Below the pieces are notes generated by a model. That model was given only the letters and a program-made list of their open reading frames with translations. It ran no database searches and was not told the DNA's origin. The translations under genes were made by a program, and so were the position numbers. DNA of 34,461 nt from Clostridium sp. GTDB taxonomy: Bacteria > Bacillota > Clostridia > Acetivibrionales > Acetivibrionaceae. Of this stretch, positions 33,610 through 34,461 are shown in pieces. Location of the stretch: contig JAAZML010000158.1 of assembly GCA_012798835.1 (NCBI GenBank), positions 1 through 34,461 of the forward strand, written 5' to 3'. Each line of letters starts with the position of its first letter. Within the stretch, counting starts at the first letter, position 1.

Positions 33610-34461
33610 GTGGCGGGCTTGAATATCAACCTAGGAGCAAGAAGCTACCCCATATACATTAAAAATGATTACGAGGATATAGGTAGGTGTATCAATAACG
33701 CAAGGCTTTCGGGTAAATTGGTTTTAATAACTGATTCTAACGTGGACAGGCTGCAAGCACCCCAGTGTATTGAGGCTTTTGAAGAGCACGGATACCATGT
33801 GGATAAGTTTGTAATTGAAGCAGGAGAGTCCAGTAAAAACCTAGATACAATAAAAGATATCTACGAGTATCTCCTAGGACTAAACGTGGATAGAAACACT
33901 TCGCTGATAGCTTTAGGGGGAGGCGTAGTAGGTGATATAACAGGTTTTGCGGCAGCAACATTTTTAAGGGGGCTTAGCTATATTCAGATTCCTACCACTT
34001 TACTTGCCCAGGCCGATAGCAGTGTGGGCGGCAAGGTGGGTGTAGATTTTGAAGGAAGCAAGAATATAGTAGGTTCCTTCTATCAACCGAGGTTTGTGTA
34101 TATTAATGTGAATTCATTAAAGACCCTTCCTAAAAGACAACTTCAGGCGGGTCTTGCTGAAGTAATAAAGCATGGAATAATACACGATATTGAATTTTTT
34201 GACTATATAGACAAAAACACAAGAAAAATATTTGAATTTGATGAAGTGGTTCTTCAATACATCACCAAAAGCAATTGTTCCATAAAAGGAGCAATTGTTG
34301 AAAAGGATGAGCACGAAAGTGGGCTTAGGGCGATTCTTAATTTTGGACACACCATTGGACATGCTATTGAGACCGTTATGAATTTTGAATTTCTCCACGG
34401 GGAATGCGTATCCCTCGGGATGGTGGGGGCTTTTAAGATGGCAAAAAGTCTTGGCATGATA
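33610..34461 (+). CDS. aroB: 3-Dehydroquinate synthase (5' part)
   Basis: 284 codons to the window edge; the 3' end lies outside. Converts DAHP to 3-dehydroquinate, the second step of the shikimate pathway, using NAD+ and a metal. Seen: the NAD-binding region IALGGGVVGDITGFAAATFL, then QIPTTLLAQADSSVGGKVGV, and the metal/catalytic residues in LAEVIKHGII, FGHTIGHAIE and LHGECVSLGM. The start is GTG with AAAGGAGGA about 10 bases upstream, 34 bases after ileS, so it may be read through from the ileS promoter. The expected full length is ~360 residues. Confidence 0.95.
   Translation, partial: MAGLNINLGARSYPIYIKNDYEDIGRCINNARLSGKLVLITDSNVDRLQAPQCIEAFEEHGYHVDKFVIEAGESSKNLDTIKDIYEYLLGLNVDRNTSLIALGGGVVGDITGFAAATFLRGLSYIQIPTTLLAQADSSVGGKVGVDFEGSKNIVGSFYQPRFVYINVNSLKTLPKRQLQAGLAEVIKHGIIHDIEFFDYIDKNTRKIFEFDEVVLQYITKSNCSIKGAIVEKDEHESGLRAILNFGHTIGHAIETVMNFEFLHGECVSLGMVGAFKMAKSLGMI

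Overview
The window is AT-rich, densely coded DNA of an endospore-forming, motile, cellulolytic anaerobe of the class Clostridia. The evidence is a pair of dockerin-bearing glycoside hydrolases, spoIVB and spo0A side by side, a chemotaxis operon, a T-box leader in front of ileS and a Gram-positive ylmE-sepF-ylmG-ylmH-divIVA cluster. From memory, the GH9-dockerin protein looks like an orthologue of Clostridium (Acetivibrio) thermocellum cellulase CelD, and the GH5-CBM32-dockerin protein resembles a mannanase of the same lineage. A relative of that cellulosome-forming group is therefore the best guess; no genus is proven.

Layout. 1-482: the 3' end of tlyA (rRNA 2'-O-methyltransferase). 483-9460: an accessory block with celD (+), a secreted stalk-domain/SUMF1-like protein (-), a large KatE-type catalase (+) and a GH5-CBM32-dockerin mannanase (+), each bounded by its own terminator or intergenic space. 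9619-15427: nadK, argR, recN, spoIVB and spo0A, the usual clostridial order, which normally follows tlyA directly; the accessory block therefore separates tlyA from nadK. 15800-20827: cheY-cheA-cheW-cheR-cheB, all on the + strand and closely packed. 20966-22785 (-): a MerR-type coiled-coil protein and an RluD-like pseudouridine synthase. 22985-26138: a cytoplasmic GH13 amylase and a YnbB-type PLP enzyme. 26158-30339: a single-pass HlyD-like protein coupled by a 1-base overlap to the ylmE-sepF-ylmG-ylmH-divIVA division cluster. 30406-33575: a strong promoter, an Ile T-box leader and ileS. 33610 to the end: the 5' part of aroB.

How it fits together. The two dockerin enzymes would dock on a scaffoldin encoded elsewhere and attack cellulose and mannan. 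spo0A has a well-formed sigma-A promoter with a perfect 0A box in its spacer, which suggests autoregulation. The chemotaxis operon begins just downstream with a candidate sigma-D promoter, so the sporulation and motility regulators are neighbours. The division cluster makes membrane-associated septum proteins, with one poorly understood HlyD-like protein at its head.

Most unusual points: the catalase lacks the distal asparagine that the family uses in catalysis; the stalk-domain/SUMF1-like architecture; the dockerin recognition residues (Ser-Leu/Ser-Ile); the MerR-coiled-coil protein with a basic amphipathic tail, reminiscent of RacA; and the HlyD-like division-cluster protein. No tRNA, rRNA, CRISPR array, insertion sequence or prophage gene was seen. 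I did not find a clearly new multi-gene defence or metabolic system.
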